Assembly: GCF_901000735.1 (NCBI RefSeq)
Contig: NC_081544.1
Coordinates: 12,016,850 to 12,080,849, forward strand
Reading direction: 5' to 3'
Length of the DNA stretch: 64,000 nt
Source of the DNA: Corylus avellana
Lineage: Eukaryota > Streptophyta > Magnoliopsida > Fagales > Betulaceae
The translations under genes and the position numbers were made by a program. How positions within the stretch are numbered: the first letter of the stretch is position 1; each line of letters begins with the position of its first letter. The notes beneath the pieces were generated by a model. It was not told the DNA's origin. It worked only from the letters and a program-made list of their open reading frames with translations, and did not search any database. This document shows positions 11,341 through 22,002 of the stretch, in pieces.

Positions 11341-14300
11341 AATCATTCCCTCTCTCCCACTTCCTATGCTCAGCCTCTGCCCCTGAAATCCCAAACCGAA
11401 ACAGAGATTCAAAACCCTTCTGCCAACGTTGAAGACCAGCAGCGCCATGATCAAATCATCTTTCACCCAAAAAAATAAATAAATAAATAAAGAAAAATCA
11501 CTCTTGTTCGAGCATCTCAACCACAAGAAGCTGTTTGTTTGAAATCGTTCATGTTATTTTAAATTTTAAATGAATATAAGAAACGGGTTTTGCTTTTTCC
11601 TATTTTTTATTGTTTTTGAATGACGTGCCAGCAATCTGTTTTGCTTTTTAGGGAGTTGATTTACTCTCTTTTGAGTATCATAATTTTGTAAATAATGAAT
11701 TAGTTTCTGTACAATATTCTCATTTAGGCTGCATTTTGTATTAGGTAAATAAGTATAGCTGTTGTCTGGGCAATACGATGATGCTCTAATAAATACAGCA
11801 CATAGAGTTGCAAATCCTTTCTTATCAGAATTGTTCGTTCCTCAACCATCATCAAAGATGTAAGAATATATGTCCATTCAATTTCTGGGCAATTGTTCAT
11901 ACTTGTTTTTATTGATTTCTTTTCATCGTGAGAAAAATAGAGACTGTATTTGTGGGTTGAAGTATTGGATGAAACTGTCATTCTTACTGATTATATATTT
12001 GTGGTTTTTAGTTGTATAAAAATGGCAAATTATAGCTTTTCAATTGATGAAGGTATGATGTGATTTTACTGATTTTTCATCATTTGGGTGAGTGATTTAT
12101 GTGTTACATGGGATGAATTAATTAAAGACAGTAGGAGGAAAGCAAGAAAACAGAGGATGAGATTGCCCATCAAAGGCAAAGCAGAAGAAAGAGTCAAGGA
12201 AGGGCAACAGTGACTGACATGAGATAATTCCTGAATATTCTTAGTGTCGGAAGTCAAAGCTTTGATTGGAAAGCCTTGGAGAATCTTCTTGAGTTGGTGT
12301 TGACTTTAAGAAGAAGGGTGACCTATTTAGCTGCTTCCTTGCTCATTCATCTACTGTTAAAGGTTAGCTTTCTTATTAGTAATTGGTTTTAAGACACTTT
12401 ATGTGGCAGACTGATGGTTCTACAGGTTCTTACAGGAACAAAGTACCCATATATGCATGTTGTGACAACTTTATGTATGTGGTGCTCCAATAATATGCAC
12501 TCAAAATGCGCTTTCAAAAAGTCTAATCCTGCCTACAGAAAATTGAAATGTCAAAGTCTATATCTATGTTGCCTCTTTTTTGTCTCTTTTAAAAAATGAG
12601 AATGAAAAAGAACACGAAAAAAAAAAAAAAAAAGAGAGAGAGAGAGAGAGAGAGCAAACTTTTAGTTCATATTTGGTTGGAAGGAAGAGGTAGGGAAATG
12701 AGAGGGTGTGAGTGAAAGGGACTTGGAAGAGGCCATGCCTTGTCTGATTTGGTTGAAAAGGATATGTTGGAGATAATTGATAAAATGGATACCATTTTGT
12801 TATCATCCTAAGTTGGGAGATAATGGAGAGAAAGAAGAGTGGAAGAGTGTAATTCTAATGCTATGGAGCCTGCCATTTGTCCTAGACAACCAAACACATC
12901 AAGGGAAGTTAACTTTCCCTTCCCTTTCCTTGCCTCACTTTCAATTCCCATCCCTCCCCCCGTGGAACCAACCATAGTGTTGAAGTCATGTCTTTCATTT
13001 AATATTATTCCCCTTTTTCTAAAAAAAAAAAAAAAAAGGATAATTCCTGCTTGATATTCATTCTTGACAATAGTTGGAGATACTTATCTTGCAGGTCTCT
13101 AGTAGTGTTGTATGTTTGTTATTTATTTTGTTTCTTTCAGAAGAGAAAATATGGTGTTGGGGAATTTAAAGGCATTGGGTCTGATTCGAGGAAAACTCAT
13201 AAATTTAACTATAATTGATTTGAATCACTGCTGCTCTATACCCGTTGTTTGAGTTTGGAAACCTCATTTTGGCACCACTTTGATCACCATTTCCTGGTAA
13301 TTCGTTTTGTTGGTATTAGGGCTCGTTAGTAATTGTTAACATATATTTTCATCCTTTTCAATCTGTATATAAATAGTCCAATCATCTGTTTCCAATAGTT
13401 AAGGTGTTGTTGAATAGATGAGGGTAAGAAGAATTGGGAGAAGAGAATAACAGACATATAGTGGAAATACATGGAGAATAAGAAGCTCATACTTGTGGTG
13501 ATGTCCCCTCATAATAATTATATACTTTGTTCAGTTGAAAATTATCCTGTCATATTGAAACCAGGACCCACCAGGGAATTGTTCATGCACTTTTCTATCA
13601 GGCTTTGTGTTGAAAAAAGAAATAATGAAAATGGGTGTATATGGTTATAAAAGGAACAATTAAGTCTTCTATATCGTGGGGAGCACCTTTTTTGGTCATA
13701 TCATGCTATAAGAGATTAGAGGTTGAGGATCATAGCAAGGAACTCATTTTCTTGGTTTAGAAGAGATAGGAGGTTGAGGATCCACTGTAATGAATAAATA
13801 TTTGATGATCCAAATGCAAGCTTGCTGATGTCAGTGAGGAAGAAATTAGCTTCAAGAAGACTATAAAGGCATTCCAAGCTGACTACTAAACTCTGTTTTA
13901 TTAAAAAGAATGTGATAGCTCTAACTTCAGTTAATTTATTATTTAAAAGAGTATGAGGCAAAAGGAAGTAAATCAATCCTTTTGGAGAATCACTCCTCTA
14001 TGGGAAGTCAATTGTCATTCAATTGGATCTTCATGTTGGCTACTTCAGAAGGGGCATAAGTGATTTCATTAAGATTCCGAGAAGTGCAGTTGGTTAATGA
14101 GATGGAAGCAGGACAAACTCAAACTATAAGCTCTGGATAAGAGGCATTGGTCCAGGAAACAGAATTCTTTCAGAAATTGAAGACTCTTGTCCTTGTGGCT
14201 CTTACTACCCTCTGTCTCATATGATATCAATTGTAGTAATGAATATAACTAGTTCAGGTTTACATGGTTTATGAGGCACACCATCTTAGTATATTGGATT

Positions 14301-14765
14301 AAATATGAAACCTATGAACCAAAAAATGGTGGTACATAATCATCTTGGTTAGAGGTCATCGTAGATTTGTGCTTCTTTTCCATGTAGTTTGAGAGCCAAT
14401 ACATTCAAACTCAACGCAGATGTAAATAGCAAATTGCCAAGTCATAGAAAATTTAAGAATATTCTGAGATCTGGATACCAAGAACATTCACACCTTTGAT
14501 GAGTTCTTTTTGCTGCAGCCTGTGGAAAGTAGACTATTCTCACCTGAACCATATGCAGAAAGGAGATTAAAACAAGCCAAGCTTGTAGTGCATTTGAACC
14601 TGGCTTGCTTTTGCTTGATCAAGCCTTAGCTCAACAAATATCCAAAATTAATTTGAAAGAGCATATGTTTGAACTTGGCTTGGTGAAAGTACAAGTGGTG
14701 GTGGCATGTAGTTGTTGGTTCAGTTTGAATGTTGAATGACTTCCTCTGGTCTATCATCAATCCTT
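11341..14765. other. Intergenic DNA, no gene recognised
   Basis: No ORF here has recognisable homology. It contains a (GA)n tract at about 12,634-12,654, poly-A runs near 12,618 and 13,021, and a possible MITE (listed separately). Earlier exons of the PHP pseudogene might be expected in or left of this stretch, but I could not find them. Confidence 0.4.
12664..12975. mobile_element. Possible MITE with imperfect terminal inverted repeats
   Basis: The left end reads ATATTTGGTTGGAAGGAAG. The right end, read in reverse, gives ATGGTTGGTTCCACGG followed by similar purine-rich sequence. TTGGTTGG-type termini are common in plant MITEs. I could not fix a target-site duplication, so boundaries and family are uncertain. 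Confidence 0.3.
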
Positions 14766-15848
14766 AGTTATTGTTCCAACGAATCCCACCATGTTTTATA
14801 CTTGTTAGAATATATATTATTCTCTAGGTTTATTGTCTTTCCTATTAGGGTTTATTCCCTACTTTAATTAGTCTAGGGTTTTTTGTTTATCACTCATAGT
14901 CTCTCTATATATAGAGGCCTCTGTAATCAGAATATAATCAATATAGAAGAGAATAATACAATGTAGTCCATTGTTATGCTTCTGCATTCTCTCTTCTCTC
15001 TCTCTTTCTTCTGCTCTCCACAATATATTCATAATATATTTAACATAGTATCAAAGCCATTTTCTGTGGCCTCCAATAAACGTCTTTGACGTTTTCCGGC
15101 GCTCCCTCTGTCGATCTCCCTTTTTTTGTCGTCCGCTCCGCCAAGCGGTCATCCGCTCAAAATATCTTCCACACCTTCATTGCAGCGTCATCTAGGAAAA
15201 TTAATCTCAGATTCTAGCTTGCGAGGCACAGATCTACGGATTTGTTGAAGATCCACCACCATCGGCCCTCCAACAACACCTCTACCATGTCAGCACTTTC
15301 AACCCAATCCAAAACGATCGACCCGGTCTAATGGGTTAGACCCAGATCTACGGATCTGGCAATCCAATCCGTCAACTCAACCAAGATGGATGACCCGATC
15401 CAGTGGGTTAGACCGAGATCCACGGATATAGCAATTTGATGCGTCAACTCGACCAAGCAGGTCTCATTCCAGTTCAGTCAACTGGGTTTTACAACCCGAA
15501 TTGGATCCATCCAAGGCACCAAACCCAGTCCAAAACTGGTTTCTAACCGAGTCATCAGGTTCGGATCTCCAACCCGGTTCAGCCGAGTAGTTTACTTGTT
15601 TGCTTGTTGGTAAGGACCGCAAGAGGAAATTAGAGGAGCTTAATTCTTTTTTATTTTTTACTTTACTTTTTATGTTTGGACAGATATGTTTGTAGCTTCT
15701 TTGGTTCTTAGTTTTTATGATTTCCGTACTCTTTTTTCTTATTCTAATTAGGTTTTTCTCTTGTATACTTTTTGTGTTCTTGGATTGCGCTTTTCGCATT
15801 AATGATATTTTGATTACTTATAAAAAAAAAAGTTATTCTTCCAACCAA
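14766..15848 (+). mobile_element. Chimeric insertion: LTR and leader joined to a LINE 3' tail, with long TSD
   Basis: An 18-bp repeat flanks the insertion (AGTTATTGTTCCAACGAA at 14766-14783; AGTTATTCTTCCAACCAA at 15831-15848; 16 of 18 identical). Inside, from the left, are 19 bp of unknown sequence, a complete Copia-type LTR, a primer-binding site and a leader with a repeated unit of about 75 bp (15,310-15,460). Last comes the typical LINE 3' end of this genome (TGTATACTT, GCGCTTTTCGC, TTACTTATAAAA) with a poly-A tail at 15822-15830. Long target duplications plus poly-A are hallmarks of LINE-type integration. Confidence 0.65.
14803..15045 (+). repeat. Copia-type LTR with adjacent primer-binding site
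   Basis: This 243-bp sequence starts TGTTAGAATATA and ends ATTTAACA. It is followed at 15046-15058 by TAGTATCAAAGCC, a variant of the initiator tRNA-Met primer-binding site. A TATATATAGAGGCCTC stretch at about 14,915 is a plausible LTR promoter. No matching 3' LTR was found. Confidence 0.75.
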
Positions 15849-16253
15849 ACAAAATGATTTAAGGCAATAAGGAAATTTTTTGTTTTTTATTTGGGGGTTG
15901 GGAGGAGTATTTAACCACCCTTATTGTGGTAGCGGTTGTCATTTGGATAAAATGACAATTTTCAATTCATTTGAATGCAATTTAACTTCTTAGCTACTAA
16001 CAGTCTTGGAACAAAGAAAAAATAATGGAACTTTAGTTTCATATCATTCTAAAAATAATTAAGAAACTTGAATTAAATTGGGCTATGATATATTAATGAT
16101 GGACATTTGGTAGAAGGAGCCATAATGCTATTTATCTGTTAATAGAGTGGGACCCTTGTGGAATTGAAGTCCAAACTACTTGCAAAACTTTGTACGTTAT
16201 TCTTGATCTTAAAAGTTCATTTGCTTAGCCATTCTCATATTTTGATTATTGAA
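15849..16253. other. Intron-like AT-rich DNA before the PHP exon copy
   Basis: No gene was recognised. It leads into the intron end that is repeated at 20,483 and is probably intronic sequence of the PHP pseudogene. Confidence 0.35.
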
Positions 16254-16305
16254 TACAGCATAAGATGTATGGCAATTTAATTAATAAATGTTCTCATAAC
16301 AGGTG
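16254..16305 (+). repeat. 52-bp direct repeat, left copy (intron end plus 3 exon bases)
   Basis: TACAGCATAAGATGTATGG to CATAACAGGTG matches 20483-20534 with about one difference. The two copies exactly flank the LTR element at 16306-20482. The repeat is the 3' end of a PHP-gene intron and its AG acceptor, plus GTG of the exon. Confidence 0.85.
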
Positions 16306-17184
16306 TGAAAATTCTAAAAACGACTCCAAACGACACCTATTCAAATGTCTAGGTGATTCACAAATATTAAGTGGAATAAGATCTGACCTAACAATCAATA
16401 ATCAACCAAATACAGATATGTAATGAAAATCAAGAACACAGATATTTGGTTACGAATAGGAAACCATTTAGAGAACTCTCTAAATGTAAAACCTCTCCAA
16501 GGCAGCCAAACCCAGGAAATCAATCCACTATAAGAAGAATAAGGAATACAAGAAGAATTACAAAACCTTTGCAATTTACTCTTCCTTGTACACGACAAGC
16601 GACTCACTTGACTTCTACCGCAGTAGCCCTTTCCAGAACATCTGGCACAATTCTTCTATAAGATTTCCTTTCACCAGAACTCCGATTGGCTTCACGTATT
16701 TAATCCCTTCTCAAATAAGCTAGAACAATATCTCTCTCTAAGCTCTCTGATTTTGCTCTCCAAAAATACGTGTGTATCAATGTAGCAAAATTGTGTTTAA
16801 ATAGAAAATAAAACAAAATAAAGCAGCCATGTCCGGACAGGGCTAATCTGAGGTCCGGACAGGCCTCATAAAATGAGCTTTCTGGAAATGGGGTCTAGAC
16901 CCTGCTTCTGGCAGTCCAGACCCCTCCTTCAAAAGATCGTTTTTGGAAATGGGGTCCGGACCCTGCTTCTGGCGGTCCGGACCTCCCCTTCTCAAGATGG
17001 TTTCTGGAAATGGGGTCCGGACCCTGCTTCTGGCGGTCCGGACCCCTCCTTCAAAACATTGTTTTTGGTTTTTGTGTCCGGACCCGGCTTCTGGTGGTCC
17101 GGACATGCTCTAGAACTTGCTTCCTAAAATACTTATTTTCAACTCCATACATGTAAACCGAATGAGCCAAAACCTGAACTAACA
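16306..17184 (-). repeat. 3' LTR (879 bp) with four copies of a 60-bp TCCGGA repeat
   Basis: This LTR carries a tandem array at about 16,877-17,110. Each roughly 60-bp unit reads like TTTCTGGAAATGGGGTCCGG followed by TTCTGGCGGTCCGGAC. The 5' LTR has only two units. Confidence 0.9.
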
Positions 17185-17390
17185 AACTCCTCCTTTGGCC
17201 ATTCGGGAACAAAAATAATTGTAGTACATGAAAATGACACATCAAAATAACTCCCCCTTTTTGTCTCGGAAGGACAAAGGAAGCAAAAAAAAACTAGAGT
17301 TTTAAATAAGAAAACCAACAACCAAGTTTTAACCAGACAACACAAAAAAAATTATTCTTGCCTGAAACAAACAAAAACAGGAGGGAAAAA

Positions 17391-17687
17391 TTATTCTTGC
17401 CAAAAGCTTTCCTTGATGGACTTCACATCTTTCTCCAAATTCGTTAGGCAAGTGTTGATGGCTTCAATGCTTCGGCCTTGAGTTTGAAGTAAGTCAATTA
17501 TTTTAGTTAATTGACTTGACTTGTCTGATGATCCCGAGGAGGACGCAGCTGGAGAATCTTGAGCAAGTGGAGGCGCCTGCGCAGCTGGAGCGTGAAGTCG
17601 AAGTTGGGCATTTGACTTCATATCAGACTCTTTGAGACATTTAATCAAACACATGATATGCATGAACAATTCAGTCATGAACAACAC
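17391..17687 (-). other. Short ORF upstream of the 3' LTR, unknown
   Basis: This 98-codon ORF lies in the 3' part of the element. It has an Ala/Pro-rich stretch (HAPAAQAPPLAQ) followed by a helical, charged C-terminus (LTKIIDLLQTQGRSIEAINT). It may be a remnant of an additional retrotransposon ORF. I do not recognise a family and its coding status is unproven. Confidence 0.3.
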
Positions 17688-17981
17688 ATGTTAAACTAAG
17701 GAACCCATTCCCAAATACATGATAGATTCTGTATTGTGCAACACTAATACGAACTAGAAAATAAACACAATAGGAATCAAAGAATCAAGTAATTCGGAAT
17801 CGCACAATTTAACCCAACCAGTCACATATTGTGATTTGAAACCAACTAGAAAAAGAATAATGTGATTTGAACAAAAGAAATTTGAAAAGGAGAAGAAAAG
17901 AAACCATACCTGCGATGATGGAAGTGTATTCTGGACTATGAAACAGAGAAATCAGAGATGAAAAGAAAAAAAAAAAAAAAA

Positions 17982-18081
17982 NNNNNNNNNNNNNNNNNNN
18001 NNNNNNNNNNNNNNNNNNNNNNNNNNNNNNNNNNNNNNNNNNNNNNNNNNNNNNNNNNNNNNNNNNNNNNNNNNNNNNNNN
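17982..18081. other. Assembly gap (100 N)
   Basis: A run of exactly 100 N lies between a poly-A run and the gag C-terminal region. 100 N is a conventional placeholder, so the real length is unknown. Confidence 1.
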
Positions 18082-19667
18082 GGAATAAACCTTTGAGAAG
18101 GTTGGTTCCTTAACATGTGCATACTTCTCGACTTAGAACTAGACATATAGGAATCAGTTAGAGTTCCCTTACCTTTTCCACCTTTGGAAATTTGAGGAGA
18201 AATTACCTTCTTTTCAGCCAAGCTATCTTCTTTGTTCACTGGTTTCACAAAAATCATCTTTGAAGAAGAAGCAACATTAGTAGATAAAATAGCAGATTTA
18301 TCAAAACCCAATCCAGTTCTATCAAACGAATGTTTCTGATTATGTAGCATTTGATTTAGCTTTTCACTAGAGAATTTTGTTAAATGATTCTTTGATTCAT
18401 TCAGTTCATTCTCTAAGGATTTCACTTTGGCAATTAGCATTTGATTTTCAGACATCAAAGTATTATGAGTAGCAAGAGAATCAGTTAAGGTGACAGAAAG
18501 TTGATCATTTTCAAGATTAACCTCATTGAGTTTCTTCAATTGCTGCTTATTCAGCTTTTTCAGTTTAGTGTATTCCACAAAGAGATTATTATAAGCATTT
18601 TGCAAATCATCTTCTTCTTCCGAATCATTATCGGACACACCTTGTTTGTCTTGAGAATTACACTCACTATTCTCATGCTCACTCTCATAACTAACTCCAA
18701 ATGCTAAGTAATTAACTCCTTGTTCAGCATCGTCCTTGTCTGACTCATCACTTTGAGTCACATTAAATGCCTTGCCATTTGACTTTCTCAAGTTAGCACA
18801 GTCAACACGAATGTGCCCATGTCCTCCACATTCGTGACACTTGATACCTCTAGGTGACTTTCCTTTCTCAACATTCTCATTTCTAGATTTCTCAGAAAAT
18901 TGTGAATTGCTATTTCTAAAATTTCCTTTCTTGGCTCTAAAGAATTTCCTAAACTTCTTAGCAAACATAGCAATTTCTTCCTCATTTCCAGAATCCTCAT
19001 CAGATGAACCACAAGAGTCAACCTTAACATTTTTTGCCTTAAGAGCAATATTTTTGGTGTTCTTGTGTTTAGGAAGAATTAGCTCAAAGGTCTGAAGGGA
19101 ACCAACAAGTTCTTCTACTCTCATAGTATCTAAGTCATTGCTCTGTTGTATAGCAGCAATTTGGGGAATAAACCTCTCAAGCAAAGATCTTAAGATTTTT
19201 TTCACCACTTTTGCATCATCCATTTTCTTTCCCAAATTAATGGTAGAGTTTCTAATGGCACTAAGCTTTGAATAAAATTCATCAAAAATTTCATATTCCT
19301 GCATTCTAATCTCCTCAAACTGAGAAACCAACATTTGAATTTTTGAAGTTCTAACAACCTTAGTTCCTTCATGTGTGATTTCTAAAGTTTCCCAGGCTTC
19401 CTTAGCTATTTCACATCTAGAAATTCTAGAAAATTCCTCATTTGAAACAGAGATGTAAATAGCATTTATAGCTTTGTCATTCGCAGTAGCATTATTCTTT
19501 TCCTCTGTTGTCCATTCAGCTATTGCTTTTTCTGGACGTGTCCATCCAGATTCGACAATATGCCAAACATTAATGGATTTAAAATATGCTCTCATACGAA
19601 TTTTCCAAAGCGTATAATTTGTTCCGTCAAAGACGGGAAGAGAATTAGGAGCAACAGTATGAAACAT
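18082..19667 (-). CDS. Copia-type gag, 3' end lost in gap
   Basis: The reading frame is open from the ATG at 19667 to the gap, about 528 codons. The N-terminus (PVFDGTNYTLWKIRMRAYF) is the Copia gag start and is followed by the UBN2-type capsid region. A CCHC knuckle (CHECGGHGHIRVDC) lies near residue 277. Then come an acidic stretch and a probable coiled coil (LKKLNKQQLKKLNEVN, about 375-450). The ATG lies shortly after the primer-binding site. No protease, integrase or RT motif is seen before the gap. Confidence 0.85.
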
Positions 19668-19736
19668 TTGATATGGAGTCTCGGATCACACTCAGGAAAT
19701 AAATCCTTCACAGAGTGAACCCACTCTGATACCAAT

Positions 19737-20482
19737 TGAAAATTCTAAAAACGACACCTATTCAAATGTCTAGGTGATTCACAAATATTAAGCGGAATAA
19801 GATCTAACCTAACAATCAATAATCAACCAAATACAGATATGTAATGAAAATCAAGAACATAGATATTTGGTTAAGAAGAGGAAACCATTTAGAGAACTCT
19901 CTAAATGTAAAACCTCTCCAGGGCAGCCAAACCCAGGAAATCAATCCACTATAAGAAGAATAAGGAATACAAGAAGAATTACAAAACCTTTGCAATTTAC
20001 TCTTTCTTGTACACGACAAGCGACCCACTTGACTTCTACCGCAGTAGCCCTTTCCAGAACATTTGGCACAATTCTTCTATAAGATTTCCTTTCACCGGAA
20101 CTCCGATTGGCTTCACGTATTTAATCCCTTCTCAAATAAGCTAGAACAATATCTCTCTCTAAGCTCTCTGATTTTGCTCTCCAAAAATACGTGCGTATCA
20201 ATGTAGCAAAATTGTGTTTAAATAGAAAATAAAACAAAATAAAGCAGCCATGTCCGGACAGGGCAAATCTGAGGTCCGGACAGGCTTCATAAAATGAGCT
20301 TTCTGGAAATGGGGTCCGGACCCTGCTTCTGGCGGTCCAGACCCCTCCTTCAAAACATTGTTTCTGGTTTTTGTGTCCGGACCCGGCTTCTGGTGGTCTG
20401 GACATGCTCTAGAACTTGCTTCCTAAAATACTCATTTTCAACTCCATACATGTAAACCGAATGAGCCAAAACCTGAACTAAC
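19737..20482 (-). repeat. 5' LTR (746 bp) with two copies of the 60-bp repeat
   Basis: It matches 16306-17184 but has two TCCGGACC repeat units instead of four (about 20,300-20,410) and a 10-bp deletion near its left end. The final A of CTAACA is missing or shared with the flanking repeat. Confidence 0.9.
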
Positions 20483-20744
20483 TACAGCATAAGATGTATT
20501 GCAATTTAATTAATAAATGTTCTCATAACAGGTGAAAGTTCTTGCTCTGACAGATCATCACATAATGTCAGGCATCCCTGAGGCTCTAGAAGCTGCTCTC
20601 GATGCATATTGTTAACATAGAATTGATGATATATATATTAATTAAATGTTCTCATAACAGGTGAAAGTTCTTGCTCTGACAGATCATGACACAATGTCAG
20701 GCATCCCTAAGGCTCTAAAAGCTGCTCTCGATGCATATTGTTAA
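20483..20744 (+). repeat. Tandem duplication of a PHP exon and its intron end (129-bp period)
   Basis: The segment from TTAATTAA...CATAACAG through CTCGATGCATATTGTTAACATAG is repeated at a 129-bp spacing. The second copy keeps the canonical TDHDTMSGIP; the first has TDHHIMSGIP. A third, truncated copy is at 16254-16305. Confidence 0.85.
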
Positions 20745-20754
20745 CATAGAATTG

Positions 20755-20757
<3 letters not shown>

Positions 20758-20803
<46 letters not shown>
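20758..20803. repeat. (TA)n microsatellite
   Basis: About 23 TA dinucleotides separate the duplicated PHP exon from the next exon. Confidence 0.95.
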
Positions 20804-20807
<4 letters not shown>

Positions 20808-22002
20808 GGTTTCAGGGGAAGTGAGCCACTTGCAGAGGAAGCTATACAAATTACAATTGATATCTAATACAGGGGGTGTGGCTGTTCTTGCTCATCCATG
20901 GGCACTGAAAAATCCTGTTGCCATTATCAGGAGGCTGTAAGAGGCTGGCCTTCATGGGATGGAGGTTTACAGAAGTGATGGAAAACTAGCAATATATATC
21001 TTTTATTTTTATTGTTGTTTGTGGAATTTTCTTTTTGGAGACTGCAATCAATTGCCATAGAATGTAAAAGGTTTATTTCTCCATCTTCAGATATGTAACT
21101 TTCTCATTTACGTTTTTCCTTTGAAATTCCCAACAATTTCCAGCATAGCCAAAAAATTTAGACCCATTATTTCTCGAAAACTCGGATCTTCAAACTAGGA
21201 TCACCAAATTTTCATAAGATTCAAACAGAAAATACTGTACAAGATACTGTTTATAACACTGTTTGATGGTACTGTGCATACAGCATTGCGGGTACCGTTC
21301 ACATAGCGCTGTGTGAGTCATTTACTTTTATATATGCATGACAATCTCCTTGTATGCTTTCTGCACTGTAGAGCCCTCTTGACGATATTAATATGATTAT
21401 AATATTCTATTGTTGAACATTTACAATGCTGATATTGTGAAGGGAATTTATGTCCTTCAAAGTCAAGTAATCTCATCTTCTGCTTATATTCTACATTTGG
21501 CACTTACATGGTAGTTTACTTGTGTTGGTCAATAGCATACAATGACCTAGCAGATGGTTATGGTCTTTTGAAGCTGGGAGGATCAGATTATCATGGAAAA
21601 GGTGGGAATGGTGAGTCTGAACTGGGAAGTGTGAACCTGCCAGTATTGGCTACTCATGACTTCCAAAATGTAGCTCGACTAATCTGGTGTCGTGCCATCC
21701 AGGACATTTTAGAGAGTTATGTCAAGGAGTCTTCAGATTCGAATCTAGCAAAGATTATAAGATTTGGGGGGGCCTGGATATTTAAAGGGGGCTCCCCCAT
21801 GAGTTGCGGTAAGGACTTAATCCATCGTTGCTTGTCTTTGTGGTTGACCAATGAAGAGAGGCACAATGCAGAGTTTGAAGCCATTAGGCTGAAGATTTCC
21901 AATATCTCTATAAGACTATTAATCAAGGAGGACTTCAGGTTCCTATCGAGAGTAAATAGTTGTGAGTTGTTTCTCTATACTAATTTTCTTCCTAGGCCAT
22001 GA

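Larger units (their letters stand above)
16306..20482 (-). mobile_element. Copia-type LTR element with gag (pol not seen, contains gap)
   Basis: LTRs at 16306-17184 and 19737-20482 start TGAAAATTCT and end CTAACA on the plus strand. The element reads on the minus strand. The primer-binding site TGGTATCAGAGTGGG lies beside the 5' LTR (about 19,721-19,735). A purine tract (CCAAAGGAGGAG) lies beside the 3' LTR at about 17,188-17,199. Gag is present. Pol is either absent or lost in the 100-N gap at 17982-18081, whose true size is unknown. No short target-site duplication flanks the element; a 52-bp direct repeat does. Confidence 0.88.
20483..22002 (+). pseudogene. PHP-domain (polymerase/histidinol phosphatase-like) protein, pseudogene
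   Basis: Three exon regions match a plant PHP-domain phosphoesterase. An exon with the metal-binding motif (VKVLALTDH) occurs twice, at 20532-20616 and 20661-20744, each after an intron ending CATAACAG. The second exon (about 20,816-20,990) has GSEPLAEEA and GGVAVLAHPWALKNPVAIIR. It contains a 7-bp insertion that shifts the frame and a TAA stop after IIRRL, and its donor site is lost. The last exon (21536-22002) is open and has LLKLGGSDYHGKGG, SELGSVNLP and a plausible C-terminus with stop at 22002. Bacterial relatives are 5'-3' exonucleases/phosphoesterases. The N-terminal exons were not found. Duplicated exons, a frameshift and a stop make a functional product unlikely. Confidence 0.85.
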
